NCBI GenBank assembly: GCA_030268105.1
Contig: BSDZ01000086.1
Span: forward strand, 2,232,001-2,296,000
Direction of reading: 5' to 3'
Length of the DNA: 64,000 nucleotides
Origin: Volvox africanus
Lineage: Eukaryota; Chlorophyta; Chlorophyceae; Chlamydomonadales; Volvocaceae
In this document: piece by piece, positions 34,490 through 47,100 of the stretch
How positions within the stretch are numbered: the stretch's first letter is position 1
How the letters are laid out: each line of letters opens with the position of its first letter
Program-made: the position numbers and the translations under genes
Notes under the pieces: generated by a model
Seen by the model: only the letters and a program-made list of their open reading frames with translations
Told to the model about the DNA's origin: nothing
The model's database searches: none

Positions 34490-36408
34490 CTGAAGGAGAC
34501 CGGAGGAAGATAGCCCAGTGTCGCGCTTAAATTAATGTTACGAATCAATTTATTTATGTATTTCTCTTCTAACCTTGATCGTGAAGGTCCGGTGCACGTT
34601 GTTTCTGTGCATTGATGCTTGCGATCGCTCTTCCATTGCTGCTTGCTGCGTACAATTCTACCTCTTCATACAAAACCGTATTGCTAGTATGTTGCATGAT
34701 CAGAGGACCACGAACCGATGGACTAGGATATCTACCTTGCCTCGTTCTTAATTACAGAACTTCATTATTTAGGCCCTGAAGTGCTTACACTGTAGCAGGA
34801 TAGAAAATGATTCCGCAGCATAGAAGCCAAACTTCGATCATGCAGATAGTTGGACGTACGGCATCGCTGGAGTTCAACCGTCATGACGATGCCCGGAGCC
34901 CAGGAACGGCTAAGCGACAAGGCGAAGACTGGCGTCAACATAAAGCTGAAGTTGTCAATGTGAGCAACATGCATATAACCTCACCATAATATTGGTCATT
35001 CCTGTGAATTTTCTGAATGTTCTATCGTACGATAAACCGTCGCACACCGCAGAAAAAACGTCCCACCGCACGTATCATTAGGTTCATTTCTTTCCGGCCA
35101 GAGCAGGCTGGACGTAGTGGATTCATAGATCTTCACTCATTTCATAAAGTCGCGCTGACGGAATGCAAACTAGGAGGGAGCGCATAGAGGGCGAAGCCTG
35201 CCGAAGCGTCAGGCGCGCCTGGGCTCGCTACAATGTCTTAGTGCTGCAATCCGTTGACAAGCGTTAATTGGCCTTAACCATCTGTGTTCGCGTGCAATGC
35301 CAGCATCGTTTTCGACTTGCTGTCAACGGCTGTCATCTCTCCTTTACTCCACTCAACCTCCGCTCATGTCGCTCTCCGCATACCGCGGACCTCCTAAAGA
35401 TGATCGCGAAATCCCCCCTGATGCTTACGCGCCCTGGTCCCTGCTCGGGTCTACTTCAATTGGGACACGCTTGTCCGTAAATCATAACACGCATCCGTAA
35501 TATCCGCCGTTGTCTCGCACTTCACATGAATCCCCATGCACCCGGCAGTGGTAAAGCCAAGCTGCAGGAACGCCAAACCAGCTCACGCGCCCGCATGCAT
35601 TTCAGTGCTTTTGGGCTGCGGCCATATACCGGCACCCAACCACCTACCAGCTGCCACTCACCCTTCGCCATACCTTCGCCGAGATTGTCGTGCACATCGT
35701 TTGGCCTTACACCGTTAGTTATTCGGCCTGTCCCCACGCCACCTCAGGCTCCATCCTCGGTGTCTGCCCGGCTGTATCCAGCCTGTCTGCCCATCCAGCC
35801 TGCCCCTACCCGGCCTGTCCCCACATCGTCTATATCTGTAGCGGCCCAAGGGACATCCACATCCCCGCCACCACGCCCCATGCTCCCGCCCAATGGTGCT
35901 TACTACCGAGTACGTGTGTACGCACGGCACATTCCGCAGCTTCTGCATGCGTGCAATTATAACGCCAGTACTTTTCAAAGGGAATGGGAAGCAGCTCTGC
36001 ACGGCGCGTGGCCGTGCAAGCCAGCAACCAGGCCGTGCCGCGCTGCCAATTGTGCCATCAGCCAATATAAGCAAGTTCACAACTTTTGATACTCCCCCTT
36101 GCCAGAAGGCACCCCCTCATGTCGTCTTCCCACCACCCCACTTCCAACACCACACCCGCGCTCCACGCTGCCACACCATGGCAGGGCGGTGCCTGTGCCA
36201 ACATTCTGACTCGCCCGCCGTCCACTGCTGCTCGTATTTATTTCACGATGCTCACCCCCTCTAACCTGCACGTCGACCTGACCTCTCCGTCCGTTCCGCC
36301 GCATAGGATTTCTGTAACGGCCCTATGATGATATTCATGATGATATTCATGACGATGATGTTGATGATGATGATATGGTAATAACGATAACGTTCGTCCT
36401 TATCATCC
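34490..36408. other. Intergenic region with unplaced 5' exon(s) of the NBAS-type gene
   Basis: A 69-codon minus frame at 34974-34765 could be an early exon of the NBAS-type gene but has no family signature. A plus frame at 35526-36089 (187 codons) is rich in proline, serine and threonine and contains repeats of the type CCTGCCC/CGGCCTGTCCCCAC near 35720-35830; it is probably low-complexity rather than a gene. GAT-rich simple sequence lies at 36325-36380, beside the end of the next gene. Confidence 0.4.
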
Positions 36409-39400
36409 TCACGCAAAAGTGAGCAGCGCGACACTCAGATCCGGTCCGGGCTGCAGCTGCAGCTGCTGGTAAACGGCGCGCACACGCTGCCAGCCCGAGG
36501 TGCCAAGAGCGTCCGCACGCTCCACCAGCGCCACCTCCAGGGCTCCCTGAAGCCGGGGGTGCGGCGGCCGCTGCAGCCGACTGTACGCGGCTAGAACCTA
36601 ATAAACCGAAAGGGAATAGGAGAATTGAATGCAACCAGAGTTAAATTATCATCTTACATGATCAACAGTTGGGGGTTGAGGGGAGGTCACTTGCTGGCTG
36701 GGACTTGCGTGGGCAAGAATGTGTGGGCGAGGGCGAGTTGCTCTGGTTGCATTGAGAATTTGGCAGTGGTGAGTCCGACAGCTGAGACGAGTTGCGGGAA
36801 GTGACCTGGTTGCGGCTGTGGCGTCTTCCATCGGGTGCACATTACGATTGCGAACGCGCCAGGCTGCAGGGCATGTGATAGTCAATTTTGCGCTTGACAT
36901 ACATATGTGCTAGAGCAAACGACATCCTGCTAACTTCATGATGGTGGGTATGGAAAGGACCTTAGTGCACATCATGCCGAGCAAGTGGAGGATGGCGCAG
37001 CCGGACGGGCGCCCATACAAATCCATTTCTTCTTCTTCGTACCTTGACAAGAAGCCCCACTGGGGCACGGCCGCGAGACTCAACCCAACCTTCTCGCGTT
37101 GAGCCCCTCCGTCGGTTTGTGGCTTCTCGGCGGCGACGGCCGCTACTGTAAGATAAACACGTGGCCACATGCTCGTCCAGCTGCTGCATCAGAAAATCCC
37201 GCTCCGAAGCCAAGTCCACTAACCGCCGCTGTCGCAGTTCTGATTCGTGGTTGGCGGGGAGCGAAGGCAGCGCTGGTGTATTGGACTCCGGCGGTGGCTG
37301 CGTATTGGCAGCCGTCACTGATACCACACCCGCGGATTCCAACCGAGTTGCTGCTCGTGAGCCGTGGTTAGCTGCTCGGATGGCAGATGTCGCCGCCGAA
37401 GTCGTCGTCATTGTTGGCGGCGAGCTTGGCGTGGATGAACGAGATAGTGGCTGCATTGGCGGCGGCGACCACGAGGCACTGCTATCCCCACTGCTCTGCT
37501 CTAGCTTTTGAGACAACGCCGTCGCCTGCGGCGGGTGCGGTGGTCGGCCCCAGAGCAGCGACAAGGACTCCAGGACAGCGGCAGTATGGTGAAGAGTGGC
37601 TGATGGCAGCAGCGTCTGTGCGGGTTTGGGGAAGGCGACCAAATCATGGGCATAGAAGTGATGTGGAGGCAATATGTGAGAGAGGTAACCGAGGGGGCTC
37701 TCAGATTGAATGGGTCATCCAGCTGATGGAAGACGTTTGCTGCAGAGGTGGTGCCGGGATCGAGCACTCACGGAGTTCCTTCAGGCGGTAGAAGTATGAT
37801 AAGGCCCCGTATGACTTGGGTGCTGTCGACTTTTGGTTTCAATACGACGACACGAAACACGAAAATAAAACCCCTTTGCTGCTGGTGCGTGAGACATTCG
37901 GAAACGAGTCCGTAGCGCACCCCACCCCACACGGCAGCATGGGGACTTAGAACAGTATGCTGCGGACGTCCCCTTCCTGACACACACGGGACGGCCCCCC
38001 TCCAACGAACCCTCCCCGGTTCTACGTCACAGGGGCACTTCATACCGCGTATCGCCGCAGCGCGTCGTCCGCCAGTTCAGAGCCCAGCCATTGATACGTG
38101 CCCGGCAGCGCTGTGGCTGGCTCCGTACTAACACTCCCGCGATCCGCGCCCGGCTGCCCGGGTGTGCTTGCGCTGAGGGCCGCTAAGCCCCGTAGCAGCA
38201 GCATCAAGTCCACCACGTCGCATGAGGGCAGCAGCCGGCGGATGTGTAGTACAAACACCTAACCATGAGATGACATATGGGGAATGGAATTCAGCGCGTG
38301 AGGGAGTGCGAGGAGGGAGTGCGAGGATCTGAGGGCAAAAAGATGACGAAGGGACGGAGGGGGCTTTGACGACACAGATTTTTGCTGCCATGGAGCAAGA
38401 ACGGATCACATCAGGGGTGGTCTGGACCGAGGGGAACCGGGACCCACACGTCTCCTCCGTTCCATAGCAGCTGGTCACCCGATGCACGGCCAGAGGACAC
38501 GCATCCGGGACACGGCGGGTAGGGAAACGGGAAAGGAGTTGTCCAAACGGGTGCGGACAAAAAGGCCAGAGCACGCAGCATGTGCATGATGCAGCTTCCT
38601 GGCAGATGCGCTTAAAGGGGATTTCCGGATGAGGGAACGCATCCCGCTGGCCGGAGTCTTCGTTGTGGCCTTCGTTGAGGCCCTGATGTAGGCACCCGCG
38701 AGCTCCCTTCCTAGTGCATCATACTGATGACTCCCCGACTAGTCATGCCCGCCAACACATCAGAAATCGCCATCCGAGAGAAAATCCCTAGGGAAGCTAA
38801 CAAGCTAATAATCGGATGGCGTACCTGTTGCCACTGTCTCCCTCGGGGCCCGTCCTGAAGCGGTGGGCCCACGTTGTACAACAGCAGCGGCAGTCGACAA
38901 AGTTGCTGCCAGCGAAGCTCGCGCAACCGGGCGAATAGCGCCGCAGCCAGGACGTGCTGCGAGAAGGTGCAAATGGGGCCCAGATGAGTACTTCAGAACC
39001 GGGGGGGAAGGGGGCCGCGGCAGTGCGAGTCAGGGGAGCAGTGATGCAGGGACTGGCAGGCTGATGCGTCCTCGCCTCCCCAACGCAGCGCATAAAGACG
39101 CATGGAATGGAATATCCTCACGGAGTAGGTAACCGCTGGTTGGTCCACAGCGAATAGATCGCAATGGCTAGTCCGCACCTGTCTCCAGCTGTAATGGTTT
39201 CTGGAAACCGCTGGCAAGCAGGAGGCGCGAACATCGGATCGGGGACGAGGTTGTAAATGCCATCACGAGACAGGCAGGCACGGAGCATGGGGCGCAGGGC
39301 AGCACAATTCCGAACGTTCCAAAGTTGCGACACGATGAGGGGTGGGGAGCGAAGAGGAACGAAATCAGTGAAGGACCCACCATTAGTTCGCGGTAGTCAC

Positions 39401-41469
39401 CATACCGTAATGCTAACCGCCTGCTGGCGTCCCTAGGGCCGATACCGTTATTCCCATGGCTACAGGTATTCCTTACGCCGCCACCGCCGCCGCTCCTGCT
39501 GCTGCTGCCGATGCTGCTGTGGTCGCCGCCGCAGCTAGTGCAGCTGGTAAAGATGTGACCTAGGCCCCTGTACGCTCCGCCTGCAACCAACGAGTCCGCT
39601 GCAGCTACTGCTACGGCTTCAGGCCTCGCTGTGCATGGCCCATATTGCTCCAGCAACGCCTCCATCGCTGCCGCCAGCTGTGGCGCCGTCATGCGATCCA
39701 CCAGACATCGGCTGCCATGAGAGGTACCGGACGAGGTCCCGCTGCCGTCGCGGCCGCTGCTGGTCGTGGCAGCAGCTTCTGCCAGCTGAGACTGCCGGCC
39801 CCGCCGCCGCTGCAGCCGTAGTTTCCGCCGCCGTCGCTCCCTGCTCGTGGAGTCCGAGGCTGAGGTGGAAGCGCGCGTAGAGGTTCCCATCAGCGCCTTA
39901 CTATAGCGCCTCAGAAAGGCGGCAGGCGGAGGGTAGTCGAGGCGGGCGGCCCAAACCGGCAATGCGGCCGCGATGCCGGGGGTCCAGTATGCGGATGCGA
40001 ACAGTGCGGCCCTGTATGGGGTTTAAACAGCGACACAATAATCTTGATCTGCATTCAGAGACGACATCGCTTGAATGCCACTGCATGGAGTGGATCAGCG
40101 CCAGCTGCTTCCGCAGTAGAGAGGGCTCACTCGCACCACCCACCATTCCACATCACCGCAGCTCCAATGCGCGCTCGCCCACCCACCAGACCACCTAACA
40201 CGCCACGTCTATCCATGCTTTAAACTCCAGTACTCTACGAAACTTACCACAGGAGTTTGGTGAGAGCCCGCTGTGGCAGTGAGAAACGAGAGACACGGAG
40301 GCGAGCAAGTGTTGACATCGCCACACACGCCCACCGGAGTTGAGACCGCCGCCAGCTGGGCCCTATCACAAGCCGCGTGGCTAAGCGACCAGCTCTGGTA
40401 CGCGCTACCTTGCTGCTAAGTCCCCCGGGTCGCCCCCGAGTCACGCGTGCCGCAACACGCAGCGGCGGCCTCCTGCCCCTGTCCTGACCTGAATCGCCGC
40501 TGCTGCTGTTCCTGCTGTTTCTGTTGTTGCTGCTGCCGCGCGCAACTTGCACGGTATGGACCGACATGAGAGCGGGTGATACGGGGCACGGAACTTGCAG
40601 AGCGCCTTCGGATAATGGATGTCCTGCCGTCGGCGCCGACACCTGCTCCGCCGACGCGGTTTGTGCCAGCGATGGCGACGATGGCGATCGCAGTGGGGCC
40701 ATTGCCCTCCAGATGGGCACCACACCTGTAAGGATACGGGCTACCAGCAAGGAGCACGCGGGTTCGGAGCGTACACGCAGCCGGACCATAACCTGCATAA
40801 GGCCAGCTGCAGCCTGCGGGAAGGTGGACAAAGGCATGCGGGTGAGTTAGGCGGCAGGACACCCGTTGTCTTGGTGGGGGAAAAATGAAAGTCATTTTGG
40901 GCAGAGTCCAGCAGAGATTATAATAAGTATCGGGGATGGTATGGTATGAAATGGTGCACACGATTGGGATCGATTGGGATCGATGAGCGTTTCCGGTGCA
41001 TGACGGGGAATTCAGTATTCCTAGATAGATGGATGAGATTGATATTTATTGCCTTCCTGCCATGGACTTCCTGACGGACTGGGCTAGACAAAGCTGAACT
41101 GCCACTATCGTGAGATGGTGTGGACCACATGCCATGCCTTACGATTTAAGAGGCTAAAATGCGACCCGGGAAGCACCCTTGTGTCTGAACCACAGACTAG
41201 ATACCATACATGTGGCTTGCCTAGGTGCACTGGGGCAACCCGTCGTGCTCATGGTACCGCCAAAGAGGCTCCTGTCATAAATCTGCAGATGTTGGGGGAT
41301 ATTCTTGCACGGGTGCACCAGTGAGTGCCCAAATGTGCCCGCATCATGATGAAACCTCCCTTCGTCCAGGTATCATTGGATCTGTGGATCAATATCCCCA
41401 CATATATGTATATGTATATACATACATATATATACGTACATATATACGTACATATATATCCACACACAC

Positions 41470-41504
<35 letters not shown>

Positions 41505-43551
41505 AACATACATATACATATGGAATATCCACTCGCCATTCGCAGAGCTCACCGATGCTGACACCGCGTCAGGGCTCTTCAAGGCTGCTCGGAAGCAGGC
41601 CCGCAGAGTCGCTACCAACCGGGCCTGTTCCTGCTGGGTCAGATCCCGGCGCCAGTGGGACCCCACCTGGCGCGATATGGCCTGCGGAGAGGAGGGACCT
41701 GCCGTGTTAGGAGCAACTTCTGAACCTCCAATAATATCCTACCAAAAGAGAAAGAAATCGATTTCCCCGCGAATCGGTTACTTCCGAATGCTACTGCAGG
41801 GAGGGACGCACCCGCAGCAGTGCCAATGCGCAACAGGGGCTCAGCCGCCCAGCCACCGCATCCAAAACAGGCAACAGCAGTGACCACGGAAGGGGCGAGT
41901 GCTGCGCATCCAAATGAGTGACTCCGCGGTCGGAAGTCGAAGAAGCCTTGGTGTTCCCGGCACCCGCACCACCAGTAGCCATTCTTGCCGTGAAGGCCCG
42001 CGGCGGCCCCAGGTGTGCTGCCAGGATTCGGTTTGCGAGGCGGAGCTCCCCCTGCCGCGGATCCCGGGAAGTTATCCGGCTGCTGAGCACTCCCAGGGCC
42101 CACTCCAGGGAAGGGTCCAACTGGTGACCAGGCTCTGGTGGTGGCACCAGAACCGCGGCCCATGGGGGCATCGTCACGCCTGCAGCCGCATACAGCAGCG
42201 GCGCAACAGCAGCAGGATCACTGCCCACGTAGTGAGTCCGCAAGGATGAGCCGATAGCCGGCCTCTGGCCAGGCTGCTGGCGCTGCCAAGCACTAACGGT
42301 GTCCACTGGGCCGATGTCCTGTAGACTGGATATAGCTGTCCCTGGAGCACTAGAGGCCGGTTCCAGTGGCGATGTCGGCCATAATGATGACGCGGCTTCT
42401 GGAGCTGTTTCCATGCGTGGTCGTACTGCGGGGGCTCTCAATGGAATATCGCTTTGGAGGCGGGGTTCTAACCCCGCTGGCGACGTTGGCGCAGACATTG
42501 CGCTGGAGCCGTACTTTTGGGCTTCGCTGTGTGAGCTCTCAGGACGAGCTGACAAGAACGACGCCGGAGCGACGCCGGAGAACAGACCGCGGAGTGCTTC
42601 ATGAATTTGGAAGTTCTGGAGGGAAGGGTTAGGATCCGGACTGTGGGAGACGACGGACTGGATGGAGCCGGGATTGATCACAGTCCCTCCTCCTGGGCCC
42701 AGCAGCGCGGTCGTCCCCATAGCCACTGGACGAGATCCCTCGTTGCTCGTCGGACCCGCTGGAGTGTCTGGGAGTCTGTCCAGTGCACGCAGGAGCGAAG
42801 CCGGATCCAACTGCGAACCTGTATCAGAATCTGAAGGAGAAGCACCGAACGGCGTCGTGCAGCCAGTGGTGGTGGCGGTTATGCTGGGTTGCTGGGGCTG
42901 CTGCAGATCCCATCTAGCGATGAACCGAATGAGGTTTTCGGCATCGTAGCTGCTGCTGCAGCTGCTGCGGGTTATGTTGCTGTTACTGTCACCGTTGAAG
43001 TCGCCTTGGGCCATGCTTGCTAAAACCGCTTGGGAGAATGTTTTAGAGGCCGTGGCCGTGCCTCTTTCAGGCATTTTGCAGTTCGATATTCCCAATGAAT
43101 TGGATTCCGCCTCCCCGTTTGTACCGCCTTCCAGCGACCTGGGCCATTCTGGTTCGGCAGGTACGGCGTGCTCAGCTTCAACTGAAAGTGATGGTAGCGT
43201 GCGGATGAGCTCTATGTTGCTACAGTGGAGTTGCATTTGTTGCAAAGGGTCTCCAGCAACTGTAAGAGGCACCAACGCCTGCTCATTTTTGCCCCGCTCG
43301 TCCTGCTCGATTTTGCAATCGCGTGTGGACGATGGCCGCTCTTGCACAAACTTCGATGATAACGCGCTACGAAGTGTAACATCATTGGCATAATTTATCC
43401 TATTTGGGGCAACTTGGGATGGCTGTAGAGGAACGGAAGCTGCGGTTCGTATGCGGCATAGCAGCGGCGAATGGTCCTGCGCCGTGCACAACGGCATTGA
43501 GGGCACATGGTCAGTTCCATACCGAAGACCATGACCATTGCACCACATCAC
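36409..43551 (-). CDS. OPR-like organelle RNA-metabolism protein with long disordered N-terminus
   Basis: Minus-strand gene opening at ATG 43551. Phase-consistent exons: 43551-41812 (580 codons), 41681-41553, 40813-40248, 40011-39381, 38956-38825 and 38258-38046; then 37615-37161 and at least one uncertain exon near 37.0 kb; last exon 36590-36409. Exon 1 is mostly Ser/Pro/Ala/Gln-rich with no fold, ending in a helical segment. The later exons carry degenerate helix pairs typical of OPR proteins: LTQQEQARLVATLRACFRAA, GLMQVMVRLRVRSEPACSLL, LTKLLWAALFASAYWTPG (spliced), MTAPQLAAAMEALLEQYG, HVLAAALFARLRELRW, ending AYSRLQRPPHPRLQGALEVA. OPR proteins are imported into chloroplast or mitochondrion and bind RNA to control stability, splicing or translation. 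The repeats are weaker than in the 53.7-59.7 kb gene, so the class is inferred. A 5' exon between 38.0 and 37.6 kb may be missing from my model. Confidence 0.62.
41398..41522 (+). repeat. AT/CA microsatellite in an intron of the OPR-like gene
   Basis: Alternating TATATG/CATATA blocks, then (CA)n about 20 bases long, then (TA)n, lying in the intron between exons ending 41553 and starting 40813. Confidence 0.9.
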
Positions 43552-44127
43552 TATATTAGTGCACGTGGTCTCAGCCCACTACGGTTGTTTGCTTGCTTTT
43601 ACAGGTCACCATAAAACCAAACGGGAATTTTGACTCATTTTGAATTATAATTCCTGAAGTGTACTAATGCATTGTATGGTTACCCTGATTCTGCAACCGA
43701 GCACAGAGCCTGGGCGCTGGGCCTCCTACCCTGCCGTACATTGGGGAATCCCCTGGTGCCGCAGTGCTGCAATGTTGTTTGTCCCATCTGTACAAAAGAG
43801 CCCTGTCAATCTGGATACAGGTGTATCGGAAACCTAGGGGCAGACCCGCTGTTAACTTCACGCCTTTCGGCACGAGCCAGACCCATTGCGCCTCCTGCGG
43901 TTGCTCAGCAAGCTTCTAGGCAATGAAGAGCTCGCTTCGTGTTATCGCGGCGTCCTGGTCAGGTATGATTGGATCAGCAGCTTGCGAAGTCGGCTCATCA
44001 CTTTTAGCTCGGGCAATCGATGATTTCTCTGACCAGGCTTTGGGTCAGCATGGGTTCGGATTGTTTCAGAGTTTTCATTCATCTGCATTCAGCTCCTTGC
44101 CTGCGTCGGCGCGGCTGTTCCGGGATC
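43552..44127. promoter_or_regulatory. Shared intergenic region of two divergent OPR genes
   Basis: The minus-strand gene starts at 43551 and the plus-strand gene at 44128 (or 44020), leaving about 470-576 bases that must hold both promoters and 5' UTRs. I see no strong TATA box at a fixed distance. AT-rich patches lie at 43550-43670. Confidence 0.5.
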
Positions 44128-47100
44128 ATGTTCAGCTTTCGCGGAACAAATCTTCCTGCTACCCTTGGCGCAGGCAAGGGAGCACTTGAGCTTGGAGCAG
44201 CTGTAGGCAAGCAGTCCTCTCAGCTTGTTGCTGAGATGTCCGCGAGGTGAGTGCGAGGCTTATTACAGCGGGATAAGTATTTGACGATGCCTGAACTTCG
44301 AAAAGCCAAAAATGGCGACGGTAAAACTATTTTGGTCGCATCCAGGAGTTCTTGAACTAAAAGCTGTTTTGCCAGCTTCACTTAAAGTCTTTGTCCAAAG
44401 CAATTGCCTTTTTTAAGTCATCTTCGCCCGTTCCCTTCCCCCTATTGGCTCCTTGCGTTTCCCTGCGAGCAGATCTGCTGGCGGCGCGCTGCTCATGGTA
44501 GGATCTTTCCAAATTCCCATCTTCACGTTGCCCCATGTCCAAAACACCAGACGTCACATCATAGAGTGCCACGGTATGGTTTTCTGCAGGCGGCACGCCC
44601 ATTCGCAGCTGCTGCAGCTGCAGTGCCTGTTGTCCACGTCCCAGGCGCCTCGGGTGATGCAGCTGGAGTGCTCTCCTCGATTGAGGCCCTTCTTAGCCCT
44701 GAAGCACCGTCCACCGGCAAGGTGCGCCCATGCTGTATGTGCGGGCTAAGCCATGAGGGCTTGCTTTAGTACAAGCAAGTTATCAGCGTTCGAGTATGTA
44801 CGGGTGTTGACATGAAAGGAAGAGGAAAGATTGAAAGACATTATTGAATGGGTGGTTGATCGGGCTGCGGCACACACCTGCAGACATCATCAGTGATGGA
44901 TGTGCCGTTTGTTCCCCTGTATAGTGGATAGTGTTGGGAATCTCTACTGGCAATGCGGGTCGTCCTCAGCCCCAGCACAGCGCCTTCTTGCTAAGTATTA
45001 GTTTTCAGAACGGAATTTCATGGTGGAAACTTGATGGGACGGGCAGGGCATGCAGCGTGTTTGCGGCGTGCACACACGTTTGCGGCGTGCACAATTTGAC
45101 GAAGTATACTAAAGGGCGCGGGTGGCGCGAGGAGAGGATCGAAGTATCAGCTGATAGCGAGTACATCGGTAAGAAATGAAGCTAAGATCGGGGCAGGTTG
45201 GGGCCCAGCACAATTGAACCCAGATGACCCTGCCCAGTCTGAAGCTTCTCCTGGTTTTCTTTTTCACCTGGAGCAGTGATATAGTCCATTGGCGACAGTT
45301 AGCTTCTGGCAACTTGTGTCGTCTTGCAAAATGCTGTTTTTTACCTTACAGACTCTGTATTCTGTCACCATGAATGCTCACAGGATGTGGCGGACGCAGC
45401 CGTAGCACTGGCCTATCTGGGCGCCCGTGGTAATCGCAGGTATGGACAACCGCACATGCGTCGCCGCGGTTCTAGCGCCTGATGCACTCAGGTTCAAAGT
45501 GGAAGGACAGGACACGTTAGCCTGCAGTCAGGACGCAGATGTGATGCTCCCGGATGCATGGCTGACAAAGCGTGCCTATTCTTGTCCTTTGTACCCGCTT
45601 AATTGACCAGGCTGTGGGGCAAGGTGCTTGAGAAAGCCGCGGCCCTGGGTCCCTCTCTGGATGGCCCCTCACTGGCCAACCTGAGCTGGGCGCTGACCAC
45701 CGCGAATGTTGAGCATACTCGTTCCCTGGCGGAGCTGGCAGGGCCGCTGGCGGCCAACCTGAAGAGCCTTAAGCCATCTCAGGTAGGTGAACGGCGCCAG
45801 GTGGGGGCGAGAAGGGAGGTGGGCAGTGATGAGGGCTGATGGGTTGATTGGCAGGCTGGTGCACGAGTTATGCCAAATCGGTAGGATGCATACTTCGATC
45901 CAAAATCGACTAGTTCCTGTTGTCCATTGCTGTCGAGCGACGTTCTGATAGCACGGGAGTTTGGATGGAACATCTACCTCCTACCGCTATACCTGAACAT
46001 GCTGTTCGCTCCTTGAAATGTCTTATAGCTTCTTTTTCACCCTGCGTTCACCCTAATGACACTCATCTAGGGCGCCTTTCGAGCCCATCCATAGCGCTCT
46101 TCCAGCGATATATTGAATTGTATTTACTCCCGCCATGCGGAGGTAGTTACCGTGGTGGCATCGAAGCCGGGTGACGCTGCATCCGCTGGCTGCGGCGCTT
46201 TGCAGGTTTCCTACGTTGTTGAGGCACTGGGAAAGGCCGGGGTTGCGGATGTGGAGCTGTTCGCGACGGTGGCCGATCTGGCTGAGTCCAAGGCCGCGGA
46301 GCTATCGGCCGCTGACCTGGCGCGCCTGCTGTGGGGCTTTGGCGCCGCGGGCGTGCAGGTAGTGACAGGGCAGACGGGGTGGAGGAACAGATTTTTTCCT
46401 ATCATACCCTGGCACCGGTCACTTCCATTTGGAACCTACAGGCTTGCCCTAGAATAGATGGCTGGGCTCTGGAATGGAGATGTGTGGTAGAGGCTTCTAC
46501 TACTTAAAAAAGCCCACGTAAAGTTGCCTTTTAGAAGCCATCGGCGTCATTTCTGGCTCTTGACTCCGGATGTTGCACCCTTCACGGAGAAGATGTCTGT
46601 CGGCGTAACCGCCAGAAGCTTAAGTGCGCAACTTTTGGGTCTTGGCACCCCGCAGGACGGCAAGCTGGTGAAGGCAGCTACCGCAGGCCTGGTGGCTAAG
46701 GCGGGCGAGTTGGGCGGTCGCGAGGCGGCGCAGGCGCTGTGGGGCCTGGCCGCGCTGCGCAGGGTGCCGGATGCGGCCCTCGTGGCAGCGCTGTCCAAGG
46801 TGAAGAAGGGAGAGGGGGCAAGTGCTTCTGCAATTATACTGGTCTTGGGGATGGACGGTTTAGGGAATGCGGTGACGCGCCAGCCAGCAGCAGTCACGGC
46901 CACCCCAACTCACAGTAGCAGCAGCTTTCAGGCAAACAGCGCGTTCACGTAGCCACTGTCACCTTGCTGCAACTTGAGCTCGTGGATGGCCGTATTTGTA
47001 AGAGCCTGGAGCTTTGCGTAGTGTGCACCACGCAAACCGCAGTGCGCATCATTGCCCACCAATCCTTACCTAAAATCCTATGACATTTTGTCTTTCCGTC

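Noticed and set aside
35526..36089. 187-codon proline-rich plus frame
   Set aside because: Low-complexity composition, overlapping open frames in other phases, no domain and no splice partners; not strong enough to call a gene.
41225..41710. Plus-strand frame with YIYIRTYI and HTHTH runs
   Set aside because: It is a translation of the AT/CA microsatellite in an intron of the minus-strand OPR-like gene.
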